The notes: generated by a model not told the origin, from the sequence alone. Positions 1 to 9,029 are shown, counted from the first letter of the stretch. The stretch is DNA of 47,559 nucleotides from Bacteroidota bacterium (GCA_005787585.1 SYAL01000019.1:1-47559); one strand, 5' to 3'. A program made the numbers and translations.

Positions 1-81
1 AAATAAAATTAAAATAATATTAAATAAATTTGTTTATATAATTTCAGATTGTAAATTTATATTCGATAGTTATAAATAAAA

Positions 82-1413
82 ATGGATCCTTTAAAAGAAA
101 AATTCAATTCTAAAGCAAAAGTTTTAACTTCTGAAATAAAAGAAATTATTAAAAATCACGGCGATTTAAAACTCGGTGAAATTACTGTAGCACAAGTGTA
201 TCAGGGTATGCGTGGTATGCCAGGTATGGTAACCGAAACATCTCGATTAGATCCTGAAGAAGGCATTAGATTTAGAGGTTATTCAATTCCTGAATTACGT
301 AAAGCATTACCAAAAGCTCCTGGAGGAACAGAACCTTTACCTGAAGGCATTTTTTATTTAATGTTAGTTGGCGAATTACCAACTCAAGATGATGTCTCTT
401 TTATTACTAATGAATGGGTTAAAAGAGGCACCGTTCCAAAACATGTATTTGATGTGATTGAAGCTTTACCTGTTGATACTCACCCTATGACTCAATTTGT
501 TATTGGTATTATGGCTATGCAGCGAGAATCAGTTTTCTCTAAAGCTTACGCTACAGGCATGAGTAAAAAAGATTATTGGGATTATGTTTACGAAGATAGT
601 ATGAACTTAATTGCTCGTTTACCTCGTGTAGCTGCTTTTATTTATCGTAGAAAATATAAAAATAATATTCATATTGAACCAGATCATAAATTAGATTGGG
701 CAGCAAATTTTGCTCATATGCTAGGTTACGAATCCTTTGATATGAAGCGATTAATGCGATTATACTTAACCATTCATGTTGATCATGAAGGAGGTAATGT
801 TTCTGCCCATACCACACATTTAGTTGGTTCAGCATTAAGCGACCCTTATTTATCTTTTGCTGCAGGAATGAATGGATTAGCAGGACCTTTACATGGCCTT
901 GCAAATCAAGAAGTACTTGAATGGATCATGGAATTAAAAGAATCATTAGGTGGGGGATTGCCAACTAAAGACCAAATCATCGATTATATTAAAAAAACTT
1001 TATCAGAAGGAAAAGTTGTTCCAGGATATGGACATGCTGTATTACGTAAAACAGACCCACGCTTTACTGCTCAACAAGATTTTTATAAAACATACATTAA
1101 GCACGACGATATTTGTGAAATTGTTCAAATGATTTATGAAGTTGCACCAGCTATTTTAGAAAGCACAGGTAAAATTAAAAATCCTTGGCCTAATGTTGAT
1201 GCACACTCTGGTGCATTATTAGTTCATTATGGCATGTATGAGTATGATTTTTATACTGTGATTTTTGGCGTTAGTCGTTCTTTAGGCGTTTTAGCTAGTT
1301 TAATTTGGGATAGAGCCACTGGTTCTCCTATTGAAAGACCTGGATCATTAACATCAGATAACATAAAAGCTAAAATTAAAGCGTATCAAGAATCATCAAA
1401 AGGAAAATTATGA
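82..1413 (+). CDS. gltA: Citrate synthase, mitochondrial (type I) form
   Basis: Condenses acetyl-CoA with oxaloacetate to citrate, the entry step of the TCA cycle, in the cytoplasm. The 443-residue protein matches the type I family found in mitochondria rather than the hexameric gram-negative form. The three catalytic residues are visible: His271 in AGPLHGLAN, His318 in GYGHAVLRK and Asp373 in NVDAHSG, equivalent to His274, His320 and Asp375 of pig citrate synthase as I recall them. The stretch around VSAHTTHLVGSALSDPYLSF is also almost mitochondrial in sequence. The start is the ATG after an A-rich stretch with no Shine-Dalgarno. It stands alone, with about 345 bp of non-coding DNA downstream. 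The function is very secure; the choice of symbol for the eukaryote-like form is conventional. Confidence 0.97.
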   Translation: MDPLKEKFNSKAKVLTSEIKEIIKNHGDLKLGEITVAQVYQGMRGMPGMVTETSRLDPEEGIRFRGYSIPELRKALPKAPGGTEPLPEGIFYLMLVGELPTQDDVSFITNEWVKRGTVPKHVFDVIEALPVDTHPMTQFVIGIMAMQRESVFSKAYATGMSKKDYWDYVYEDSMNLIARLPRVAAFIYRRKYKNNIHIEPDHKLDWAANFAHMLGYESFDMKRLMRLYLTIHVDHEGGNVSAHTTHLVGSALSDPYLSFAAGMNGLAGPLHGLANQEVLEWIMELKESLGGGLPTKDQIIDYIKKTLSEGKVVPGYGHAVLRKTDPRFTAQQDFYKTYIKHDDICEIVQMIYEVAPAILESTGKIKNPWPNVDAHSGALLVHYGMYEYDFYTVIFGVSRSLGVLASLIWDRATGSPIERPGSLTSDNIKAKIKAYQESSKGKL

Positions 1414-1758
1414 TTTGGTCTTTTTTTAACAATTATTTTAAATTCATATTATTTTTTGTCAATACACTAGTCTAGTAATACTTATGATAGGCCTGCCTTT
1501 AACCAAAAATTTTTAAGCTATTTTAAATTTTTTTTTATCATATTAAATTATTGTTTTACAATACGTCTTTTTATTTAATAAATAATTTGTGATTTAATTT
1601 TATTAAAATAAATAGAAGAATTAACACTAATTGAGGTTAATCATAATGTTATAATCAGAAATAAAGCAAATTGAGATGCAATAAATGAAATTTCACTCAA
1701 GTGTCCACCCAAAAAAAATAAAACCCCTGTAGTTACAGGGGTCTCAAGTTGCTTTATG
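1414..1758. other. Long AT-rich intergenic region
   Basis: About 345 bp between citrate synthase and the tRNA. I see no open frame with protein-like composition and no further tRNA. Its right end holds the tRNA-Ser terminator. The remainder is A/T-rich filler with short homopolymer runs; I find no clear hairpin terminator directly after the citrate synthase stop. Confidence 0.6.
1712..1742 (-). terminator. Rho-independent terminator of tRNA-Ser
   Basis: Two 9-base arms, ACCCCTGTA at 1723-1731 and TACAGGGGT at 1734-1742, form a GC-containing hairpin. Read on the minus strand it is followed directly by a T-rich tract (TTTATTTTTTTT). It lies about 16 bp downstream of the tRNA 3' end, in the right place and orientation to end that transcript. 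Confidence 0.85.
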
Positions 1759-1843
1759 CGGAGAAAGAGGGATTCGAACCCCCGGTGGTATAACCCACAA
1801 CAGTTTTCAAGACTGCCGCATTAGACCGCTCTGCCATTTCTCC
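1759..1843 (-). tRNA. tRNA-Ser (anticodon TGA)
   Basis: An 85-nt cloverleaf. The acceptor arms GGAGAAA / TTTCTCC pair perfectly, with discriminator G. The T arm contains GGTTCGAATCC, there is a long serine-type variable arm, and the anticodon loop is CTTGAAA, giving anticodon TGA, which reads UCN codons. No CCA is encoded after the discriminator, so it must be added by CCA-transferase. It is transcribed divergently from the GWxTD gene, has a -7-like box immediately upstream and a strong terminator immediately downstream, so it appears to be a single-gene unit. Confidence 0.96.
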
Positions 1844-1847
1844 GTCG

Positions 1848-1855
1848 CAAAAGTA
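1848..1855 (-). promoter_or_regulatory. -7 box of tRNA-Ser
   Basis: TACTTTTG on the minus strand matches the Bacteroidota -7 consensus TAnnTTTG. It ends only 4 nt before the mature tRNA 5' end, so transcription should begin at or very near the mature end. No convincing TTTG -33 element is visible at the usual spacing. Confidence 0.55.
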
Positions 1856-1908
1856 CTATTTTTTTTAAATTATCTGCTACTTTAAAAAAAAAAATTAACT
1901 TTAAAGTG

Positions 1909-3420
1909 ATGTTAATTACTTATTTTCTCAACTCATCTAAACATCCAATCACATTGGCTTTTTTGATGCTTTTATCTTTTATAAATTATGCTCAAATTAA
2001 TGCTTTCTATAGTGATGCTGTTTTTAATACCCCTAAAAATCAACCATTTTTAGAAACCTACTTAACATTTAGTAGCAAGTCATTATCAAATCAAAAAAAA
2101 GATAATCAATTTCAAAATTCAATAAATATCACTCTAAAAATTATACAAGATTCACAAATAGTAAAAATAAACAAATACAACCTTATAGGGCCGTCTTTTT
2201 GCGACACTTGTATCAAACCATCCTTTATTGATGTTCAAAGATATTCGCTAAAAAATGGTATTTTTAATATACAAATAGAAATAAGCGATAATTATGATTT
2301 AAAGATTAAACCATTAAAAATTGAATCCGTAGTTAAAATTGATTTTAAACCGTATCAAATCCAAAGTTCAAGTATAGAATTAGTTGAATCATTTAAAAAA
2401 ACTAATTCAATTGGTATTTTAACTAAAAGTGGATACGATTTAATTCCATATAATACCAATTACTTTCCTGAATCATCAGAAAACTTATCTTTTTACTATG
2501 AAGTGTATAATGCCGATACAATTATTGGAAAAAATAAACCTTTTTTATTTTATTATTATATTGAGGAAAGTCAACAACTTAAAAAATTAAATGAATTTGG
2601 TTCATTTAAAAAACAAATCGCAAATACTGTAAATCCATTACTCGGCAAAATAAATATAAGTAAATTATCTAGCGGAAATTATAATTTAGTGATTGAATTA
2701 AAAGACGAAAATAACACAACACATTTGCAACAAAAAATTTTCTTTCAACGTTTAAATAAAATGATTGATAATGAATTATTAATAAAAAATAACAATATAA
2801 AAAATGTAGTAGATTATTTTGGTAGGTGTAATAATACCGATACACTAAAAATGTTTGTAGAATGTTTATGGCCAATAGCAGATGGAATTGACAAGGATAG
2901 AATTATTAATCAAGCTATAAAAAAAGAACCTGAATTGATGAAGAAATTTGTGATTGACTTTTGGCAACGCCGTTCAAACGACTCTATTAACCCACTAAAT
3001 TTATGGGCTAATTACTATAAAAACGTACAAACCGTGATGGCTAATTTTAAATGTGGTAAACAAAAAGGCTATTATACTGAACGTGGTAGAGTTTATCTAC
3101 AATACGGACCACCCAATCAAAGATCTCAACAAAAAAATGAACAAAACACTTTCCCTTATGAGATATGGCAATACTATTCTCTTACTGATGGCACCAACAA
3201 ACAAAGATTTACAAATCGTAAATTTGTATTTGTAAACAAAAATTTAGGTGATGATTGTTACACAATGGTTCATAGTGATATGCGTGGTGAAATTTATAAT
3301 GATAGATGGCAATTTGAAATTACAAGACGAAATAATGATGGCATTTCAAACCCAGATAATACAGATCCAAAAGGAACAGAATTTAATCAATTTAAAGAAA
3401 TTTACGACAACCCGAGATGA
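1909..3420 (+). CDS. GWxTD domain-containing protein
   Basis: A 503-residue exported protein of the GWxTD family, known from Bacteroidota and Acidobacteriota but of unsettled function. An N-terminal hydrophobic segment ending near INYAQ looks like a signal peptide. The C-terminal third has the family pattern: the core reads GYYTERGRVYLQYGPPN, followed by a YEIWQYY segment and FVFVNK. The namesake motif is altered, GYYTE instead of GWxTD. I chose the ATG at 1909 over the GTG at 1906 because a -7-like box (TAACTTTA, 1896-1903) ends 5 nt before it. Its stop overlaps the next gene's start as ATGA, so the two are probably translationally coupled. Confidence 0.8.
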   Translation: MLITYFLNSSKHPITLAFLMLLSFINYAQINAFYSDAVFNTPKNQPFLETYLTFSSKSLSNQKKDNQFQNSINITLKIIQDSQIVKINKYNLIGPSFCDTCIKPSFIDVQRYSLKNGIFNIQIEISDNYDLKIKPLKIESVVKIDFKPYQIQSSSIELVESFKKTNSIGILTKSGYDLIPYNTNYFPESSENLSFYYEVYNADTIIGKNKPFLFYYYIEESQQLKKLNEFGSFKKQIANTVNPLLGKINISKLSSGNYNLVIELKDENNTTHLQQKIFFQRLNKMIDNELLIKNNNIKNVVDYFGRCNNTDTLKMFVECLWPIADGIDKDRIINQAIKKEPELMKKFVIDFWQRRSNDSINPLNLWANYYKNVQTVMANFKCGKQKGYYTERGRVYLQYGPPNQRSQQKNEQNTFPYEIWQYYSLTDGTNKQRFTNRKFVFVNKNLGDDCYTMVHSDMRGEIYNDRWQFEITRRNNDGISNPDNTDPKGTEFNQFKEIYDNPR

Positions 3421-4463
3421 TCATGAATAAAATACCAGTAGCAGTTGTTATTTTAAATTTTAATGGAAAAAATTATCTCGAAAAGTTCTTGCCAACTATC
3501 TTAAGTTTTTCTTTAGAATCTAAAATTTTTATTGCTGACAATAATAGTTCTGATGATTCTATTTCCTTTTTAAAAGATTGTTTTCCAAATGTTGTTGTAA
3601 TAAAAATTGATGCGAATTATGGCTATTCTAAAGGTTATAATATAGCTTTAAAACAGATAAATGCGAGCTATTATATTTTACTAAACAATGATGTGGAGGT
3701 AACAAAAGATTGGATAAGCCCCCTACTCTTTTTAATGGAATCAAACTCAAAAATTGCAGCTTGTCAGCCAAAAATACTTGATTATAAAAATCAAAAAGTA
3801 TTTGAATATGCAGGTGCAGCAGGCGGATTTTTAGATAATTATGGATATCCATTTTGCCAAGGCCGAATATTTAATACAATTGAGAATGACTTTGAACAAT
3901 ATCAAGAAGCAAAAGAAATTTTTTGGACAAGTGGCGCTTGTATGATGATAAGAGCTGATGCCTTTTGGGATGTAGAGGGTTTTGACAATGATTTTTTTGC
4001 CCATATGGAAGAAATAGATTTGTGTTGGAGATTAAAGAATATTGGATATTCTGTGTTCGTTGAACCTAAATCTAAAGTTTATCATATAGGAGGTGGTACA
4101 CTAAATAAAATATCTACAAAAAAAACATTTTTAAATTTCAGAAATAATCTAATTACAATAACTAAAAACGATTTTTCAAATAATTTAATTTTAAAACTAG
4201 TATTACGATTTATTTTAGACGGTATTGCAGCAATAAATTTTTTATTAAAAGCTCAACCAAACCATTTTATTGCAGTAATTAGAGCTCATTTTTCATACTA
4301 TTATTATCTTCCATCTTCTATCTCAAAAAGAAAAAAAAATAAAAAACTTTCAAATTTTAACTTTACCAAATCTTTAATTTACAAAGGAAGTATTGTGTTA
4401 GATTATTTTATAAAAAGCAAAAGAAAATTTTCCGACTTAAAAAATAATAATTTTTTCAATTAA
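3417..4463 (+). CDS. Family 2 glycosyltransferase (rhamnosyltransferase-like)
   Basis: A cytoplasmic-face GT-A glycosyltransferase that would transfer a sugar from a nucleotide-sugar to a polysaccharide or lipid-linked acceptor. The 348-residue protein opens with VAVVILNFNGKNY, has the nucleotide/metal-binding LNNDVEV near residues 89-95, and a catalytic-region MEEIDLCWRL near 200. This pattern is shared with WbbL-like rhamnosyltransferases. A hydrophobic stretch near residues 260-280 may attach it to the membrane. Start choice: the ATG at 3417 overlaps the preceding stop (ATGA); the ATG at 3423 is a close alternative. Its stop shares the palindrome TTAA with the convergent symporter gene. 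The acceptor cannot be inferred. Confidence 0.85.
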   Translation: MIMNKIPVAVVILNFNGKNYLEKFLPTILSFSLESKIFIADNNSSDDSISFLKDCFPNVVVIKIDANYGYSKGYNIALKQINASYYILLNNDVEVTKDWISPLLFLMESNSKIAACQPKILDYKNQKVFEYAGAAGGFLDNYGYPFCQGRIFNTIENDFEQYQEAKEIFWTSGACMMIRADAFWDVEGFDNDFFAHMEEIDLCWRLKNIGYSVFVEPKSKVYHIGGGTLNKISTKKTFLNFRNNLITITKNDFSNNLILKLVLRFILDGIAAINFLLKAQPNHFIAVIRAHFSYYYYLPSSISKRKKNKKLSNFNFTKSLIYKGSIVLDYFIKSKRKFSDLKNNNFFN

Positions 4464-5998
4464 AGCTTTTTTAAATTGTTACTTTCCTGTAAAGAAGATG
4501 ATGGTTTTAGTGATATAAAGTATAAACCCGAAAATGTAAAAATTCCATTAATTAAAATTAATTCGTTTCCAATTTTATAACCATTAAAAATAGAATTTGA
4601 TAAAGATTTTAAACCTAAAGAGAGCTGAAGTTTTTTCTCATACCATTCGGGACTACAAATTAAATCTAAACCCAAAACTAATACTGGAGATATTATACAA
4701 ACTATCAAAATAAATTTTTCTTTTAATTTTCTATTTGTAAGAATACCAAATGAAAACAAACCTAACAAAGGACCATAAGTAATACTGGCAAACTTTAAAA
4801 TAAAGTCTATAATTAATTTATCATTTATTGCTTTAAAAATTAAAACCATTATAAAAAAAATAGCGGCAAACGAAAAATGAACTTTTAAACGGGTCTTTCT
4901 TTTGTTCTTTTCGTTATCAGTTCGATTATTTATATCTAAAATATCTAAACAAAAACAAGAAGTAATTGATGTTATTGCACCATCAACACTTGGAAACAAA
5001 GCGGAAATTAAAGCGATAATAAAAATAATTCCAATAGCCCCACTAAATTTATCACTTAACGCAATGGTTGGAAACAAATCGTCAGGAGGAACAGAAATAG
5101 AATTGGCGTTTGCATATAAATATAAAATACCTCCTAAAAACAAAAACAGTAAATTAACAATTACCAAAACCAGAGAGAACGACACAATGTTTTTTTGTGA
5201 ATCTTTTATGTTTTTTACACTGATGTTTTTTTGCATCATTTCCTGATCAAGACCTGTCATAGCAATAGCAATAAACATTCCGCCGACAATGTGTTTTAAA
5301 AAATAAGTCCCTGATTTGATATCGGTATTTAAAATTTTTGTAAATCCTTTTTCATTCATTAGATTTAATGCCCCTACAAAATCTAAACCCATCGAATTAA
5401 TAATTACGATAATACAAATAACAAGCCCACACAACATACCGGTTGTTTGCAAAGTATCAGTATAAATAATAGTTTTTACACCGCCTTCAAAAGTATAAAG
5501 TAAAATAAGAATAAGAATAACAAAAGATGTTAGTTCAAAAGGAATATTAAGTTTATCAAAAATAAAAACTTGAAGTACACTTATTACTAAATATAATCTT
5601 GCAGTTGCTCCCACTAAGCGAGATAAAATAAAAAAGAAAGCACCCGCTTTATGAGCATTAACTCCAAATCTTTTTTCGAGATATGTATAAATAGAAGTAA
5701 GATTTAATTTGTAATATATTGGTATCAAAACAAAAGCAATTACCATATAACCCAATAAATAGCCTAATACCAATTGAAAATAATAAAAATTACCAAATCC
5801 CACGGCACCTGGAACACTGATAAAAGTTACACCACTTAGGCTAGTTCCAATCATCCCAAATGCAACAAGCATCCAATTACTGTTTTTATTTCCTATAAAA
5901 AAAGAAGCGTTGTTAGAATTTCTTCCTGTAACCCATGCAACAGCCAGAAGCAATAAAAAATAAGAAATTACAAATACAAAAAGTAAAGTAGGCGACAT
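4460..5998 (-). CDS. Sodium:solute symporter (SSS family)
   Basis: A 512-residue inner-membrane protein with about 13 hydrophobic segments, belonging to the sodium/solute symporter family (PutP/SGLT type) with a LeuT-like fold. Recognisable parts are the N-terminal SYFLLLLAVAWVTGR followed by FFIGNKNSNW, the GMIGTSLSGVTFISVPG segment that contributes to the sodium/substrate site, and GLDQEMMQKN. Bacteroidota carry many SSS paralogues for sugars, amino acids or sialic acid, and the substrate cannot be told from this sequence. It is a single gene, transcribed away from recR, with a convergent partner that overlaps it by 4 bases at the stop codons. Confidence 0.9.
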   Translation of the reverse strand: MSPTLLFVFVISYFLLLLAVAWVTGRNSNNASFFIGNKNSNWMLVAFGMIGTSLSGVTFISVPGAVGFGNFYYFQLVLGYLLGYMVIAFVLIPIYYKLNLTSIYTYLEKRFGVNAHKAGAFFFILSRLVGATARLYLVISVLQVFIFDKLNIPFELTSFVILILILLYTFEGGVKTIIYTDTLQTTGMLCGLVICIIVIINSMGLDFVGALNLMNEKGFTKILNTDIKSGTYFLKHIVGGMFIAIAMTGLDQEMMQKNISVKNIKDSQKNIVSFSLVLVIVNLLFLFLGGILYLYANANSISVPPDDLFPTIALSDKFSGAIGIIFIIALISALFPSVDGAITSITSCFCLDILDINNRTDNEKNKRKTRLKVHFSFAAIFFIMVLIFKAINDKLIIDFILKFASITYGPLLGLFSFGILTNRKLKEKFILIVCIISPVLVLGLDLICSPEWYEKKLQLSLGLKSLSNSIFNGYKIGNELILINGIFTFSGLYFISLKPSSSLQESNNLKKL

Positions 5999-6138
5999 TT
6001 AATTATAAAAAATTATTTTGAATTATTTAAACTTAAAACAAATGTTTCTATTTTTTTCGAACAAATCTCTTTTACATAAAATAGTTCTAAACAATTATTA
6101 CGTGAATAATTAAACTAATTAATAATTAATAGATTAAT

Positions 6139-6146
6139 TAATTTTA
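6139..6146 (+). promoter_or_regulatory. -7-like box of recR
   Basis: TAATTTTA matches TAnnTTT with A in place of the last G. It ends 6 nt before the recR ATG, which would place transcription start at or next to the start codon. No clear -33 element was found. Confidence 0.35.
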
Positions 6147-6152
6147 CACTCA

Positions 6153-6770
6153 ATGGAATTTAGTTCTAAAATAATTGAACAAGCTGTAGATGCATTTGCA
6201 CAATTACCAGGTGTAGGAAAAAAAACAGCACTTCGATTTGTATTACATATAATAAAGCAAGATCAACAAAAAACGGATACTTTAAGCAAACTTATTAATC
6301 AATTAAAAACCGATTTAAAATTTTGCAAAAAGTGTCATACCATATCCGAGCAGGATGTATGCGAAATATGTGTAAACCCTTCACGCGACGAAAAAACAAT
6401 TTGTGTCGTTCAAGATTATAGAGATGTTTTAGCTATAGAAAATACAGGGCTTTATAAAGGGCATTATCACGTATTAGGTGGGTTAATTTCGCCTCTTGAA
6501 GGAATTTCTCCCACAAATTTAAATATCGAAACCTTAACTACTAAATTAGAAGCCAATGTAATTAATGAAATTATTTTAGCACTAAATGCCACTATGGAAG
6601 GCGAAACAACCTCTTTTTATATTTTTAGAAAAATTGCTCCTTATCATGTCAAATTGAGTGTAATTGCCAGAGGGATAGCTGTAGGAGACGAACTTGAATA
6701 TGCCGATGAGGTTACTCTTGGACGATCTATTATTAATCGAATTCCTTTTGACTCTCTATTAAAAAAATAA
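6153..6770 (+). CDS. recR: Recombination mediator RecR
   Basis: Part of the RecFOR system that loads RecA on gapped, SSB-coated DNA. The 205-residue length is normal. In order: a helix-hairpin-helix (LPGVGKKTALR, about 19-29), a four-cysteine zinc finger (Cys58, Cys61, Cys70, Cys73), and a Toprim domain that runs into YHVLGGLISPLEGI. The position that is normally the first Toprim glutamate (VVE) reads Gln87 (CVVQDYRDVLAIE), which is unusual. It lies upstream of dxs with 120 bp between them, and dxs seems to have its own promoter. Identity is secure. Confidence 0.96.
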   Translation: MEFSSKIIEQAVDAFAQLPGVGKKTALRFVLHIIKQDQQKTDTLSKLINQLKTDLKFCKKCHTISEQDVCEICVNPSRDEKTICVVQDYRDVLAIENTGLYKGHYHVLGGLISPLEGISPTNLNIETLTTKLEANVINEIILALNATMEGETTSFYIFRKIAPYHVKLSVIARGIAVGDELEYADEVTLGRSIINRIPFDSLLKK

Positions 6771-6855
6771 ACTTAAAATATGATAATTAAACATTTTATC
6801 CTTTTAATCGTTAACAATATTGAATTAAAACATATTTTATAAAAGAAATAAAACA

Positions 6856-6886
6856 TTGTGTTTTTGAACTAATAAATTTATATTTG
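6856..6886 (+). promoter_or_regulatory. dxs promoter (-33 TTG / -7 TATATTTG)
   Basis: TTG at 6856-6858 and TATATTTG at 6879-6886 are separated by 20 bp, close to the Bacteroidota arrangement. The -7 box ends 4 nt before the dxs ATG, so the transcript is probably leaderless or nearly so. Confidence 0.6.
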
Positions 6887-6890
6887 TTTA

Positions 6891-8840
6891 ATGGAAGTAG
6901 TTACTGGTTCTGGTTTTATTCCTGGCGAATTATTAGGTAAAATTAATTCACCAGCCGATTTAAAAAAACTTAAAGAAACTCAATTAGAGCAACTAAGTGA
7001 TGAGTTACGTCAATACATTATCGATTTGGTATCGGTTAAAGGCGGGCATTTTGGTGCATCTTTAGGAGTAGTTGAATTAACAGTTGCCCTTCATTATATT
7101 TTTAATACCCCTTACGATCAATTAGTTTGGGATGTTGGTCATCAAGCCTATGGTCATAAAATATTAACTGGTCGCAGAGATATTTTTCATACAAACAGAG
7201 TTTATAACGGAATTAGTGGTTTTCCTAAAAGAAGCGAAAGCGATTATGATACCTTTGGTGTTGGTCACTCGTCAACTTCTATAAGTGCGGCATTAGGAAT
7301 GGCAGTTGCGAGTAAATACAACAAACAAAACGATAAATTTCATATTGCTGTTATTGGCGATGGAGCTATGACAGCAGGTCTAGCTTTTGAAGGGCTTAAT
7401 CATGCAGGAGTTGAAAATGCTAATTTACTGGTGGTTTTAAATGACAATTGCATGAGCATAGATCCAAATGTAGGTGCTTTAAAAGAATATTTAACTGATA
7501 TTACTACATCGCATACCTATAACAAGGCAAAAGATAAAGTATGGGATTTACTAGGTAAAATTAGTAAGTTTGGTCCAAACGCTCAAGAAATTGCAAGTAA
7601 AATAGAAAATGCGGTAAAAACAACTTTACTTAAACAAAGTAATTTATTCGAAAGTTTAAAATTTAGATATTTTGGACCTATTGATGGTCATGATGTAATG
7701 AGACTTAGTAAAGTGTTGACAGATTTAAAAGATATACCCGGGCCAAAAATACTTCATATACTTACAAAAAAAGGAAAAGGTTATAAATTTAGTGAAGAAG
7801 GGGATGAAACAGTTTGGCATTCGCCAGGATTATTTAATAAAGATACAGGTGAAATCATTAAAGTGATTCCTAAAGCGCCTCTCCCTCCAAAGTATCAGGA
7901 TGTATTTGGACACACAATGGTTGAGTTGGCCGAAAAGAATTTAAAAATTACTGGTATAACTCCGGCTATGCCTTCGGGATGCTCTCTTAATATTATGATG
8001 AAAGCTATGCCGGATAGAGCTTTTGATGTAGGAATAGCAGAACAACATGCTGTTACGTTTAGTGCAGGTATGGCTTCTCAAGGATTGATACCATTTTGTA
8101 ATATTTATTCTTCATTCATGCAAAGAGCTTATGATCAAGTAATACATGATGTAGCCTTACAAAATTTAAAAGTAGTATTTTGTTTAGATAGAGGAGGACT
8201 TGCAGGAGCTGATGGCCCAACTCATCATGGAGCATTTGATTTGGCTTATTTTAGATGTATACCCAATATGATTGTTTCTGCCCCAATGAATGAGGAAGAG
8301 TTGCGTAATTTAATGTATACTGCTCAATTAGATGAAGTTAAAGGTCCTTTTAGTATTCGTTACCCCAGAGGTAATGGCGTAATGGTAAATTGGAAAACGC
8401 CTTTCAAAAAAATAAATATTGGCGAAGGCCGAAAGATAAAATCAGGAAATCAAATAGCTATTTTATCCATAGGACACCCCGGAAATATTGTAACTAATGC
8501 AGTAGAAGAGCTAAACAAACAAAATATTGATCCTGCTCATTACGACATGCGATTTATTAAACCAATCGACGAAAAACTATTACACGAAGTGTTTAACCAA
8601 TATGAATTAGTAATTACGGTTGAAGATGGCTGTATTCAAGGTGGAATGGGAAGTGCAGTTATAGAATTTATGGCTGACCATAATTACAACTCGAAAGTTG
8701 TCCGTTTAGGAATTCCAGATAAATTTATAGAACACGGCGAACAAAAAGAATTGTATGAAGAATGTGGCTTTTCAGCGAACAAAATAATAGAATCTATTAC
8801 TCAAATTTTGAGTCAAAAAAAAGCTAATAAAACTGCTTAA
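6891..8840 (+). CDS. dxs: 1-deoxy-D-xylulose-5-phosphate synthase
   Basis: Thiamine-diphosphate enzyme that joins pyruvate and glyceraldehyde 3-phosphate to DXP, the first step of the MEP isoprenoid pathway and a source of precursor for thiamine and pyridoxal. The 649-residue protein shows the family order: GGHFGASLGVVEL (His53), DVGHQAYGHKILTGR, the cofactor motif GDGAMTAG followed by LNDNCMSI (Asn184/186), then the pyrimidine domain with GIAEQHAVTFSAGMA (catalytic Glu) and DRGGLAGADGPTHHGAFD, and a transketolase C-terminal domain. All key residues are present. A short N-terminal extension precedes the region that normally aligns, but the adjacent -7 box supports this start. Confidence 0.97.
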   Translation: MEVVTGSGFIPGELLGKINSPADLKKLKETQLEQLSDELRQYIIDLVSVKGGHFGASLGVVELTVALHYIFNTPYDQLVWDVGHQAYGHKILTGRRDIFHTNRVYNGISGFPKRSESDYDTFGVGHSSTSISAALGMAVASKYNKQNDKFHIAVIGDGAMTAGLAFEGLNHAGVENANLLVVLNDNCMSIDPNVGALKEYLTDITTSHTYNKAKDKVWDLLGKISKFGPNAQEIASKIENAVKTTLLKQSNLFESLKFRYFGPIDGHDVMRLSKVLTDLKDIPGPKILHILTKKGKGYKFSEEGDETVWHSPGLFNKDTGEIIKVIPKAPLPPKYQDVFGHTMVELAEKNLKITGITPAMPSGCSLNIMMKAMPDRAFDVGIAEQHAVTFSAGMASQGLIPFCNIYSSFMQRAYDQVIHDVALQNLKVVFCLDRGGLAGADGPTHHGAFDLAYFRCIPNMIVSAPMNEEELRNLMYTAQLDEVKGPFSIRYPRGNGVMVNWKTPFKKINIGEGRKIKSGNQIAILSIGHPGNIVTNAVEELNKQNIDPAHYDMRFIKPIDEKLLHEVFNQYELVITVEDGCIQGGMGSAVIEFMADHNYNSKVVRLGIPDKFIEHGEQKELYEECGFSANKIIESITQILSQKKANKTA

Positions 8841-9029
8841 ACTACCTAACCTTACTTCATTTATTCTCAATTCGTTATTTTTGCATCTAATTATAAGTCA
8901 TAAATTTAAAACAAACTTTATTAAAAACTAATGTTTAATTAACAAATAAGTGTTTCTGCAACACTAAAACTCGCATTTAGTTATATATTCTTAGAGTGTC
9001 GTCTAATTCAGTTAATAGTATTGTCAAGA
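8841..9029. other. Intergenic region with an orphan -7 box
   Basis: A 189-bp gap between the convergent dxs and the small lipoprotein gene. It holds a perfect -7-type box TATTTTTG at 8876-8883 on the plus strand with no gene downstream, and a short hairpin (AGTGTT 8949-8954 with AACACT 8960-8965) lacking a clear T-run. No open frame of note. Confidence 0.4.

Noticed and set aside
8949..8965. Hairpin downstream of dxs as a terminator
   Set aside because: The 6-bp stem has no T-run on either strand, so it does not meet the pattern of a rho-independent terminator.
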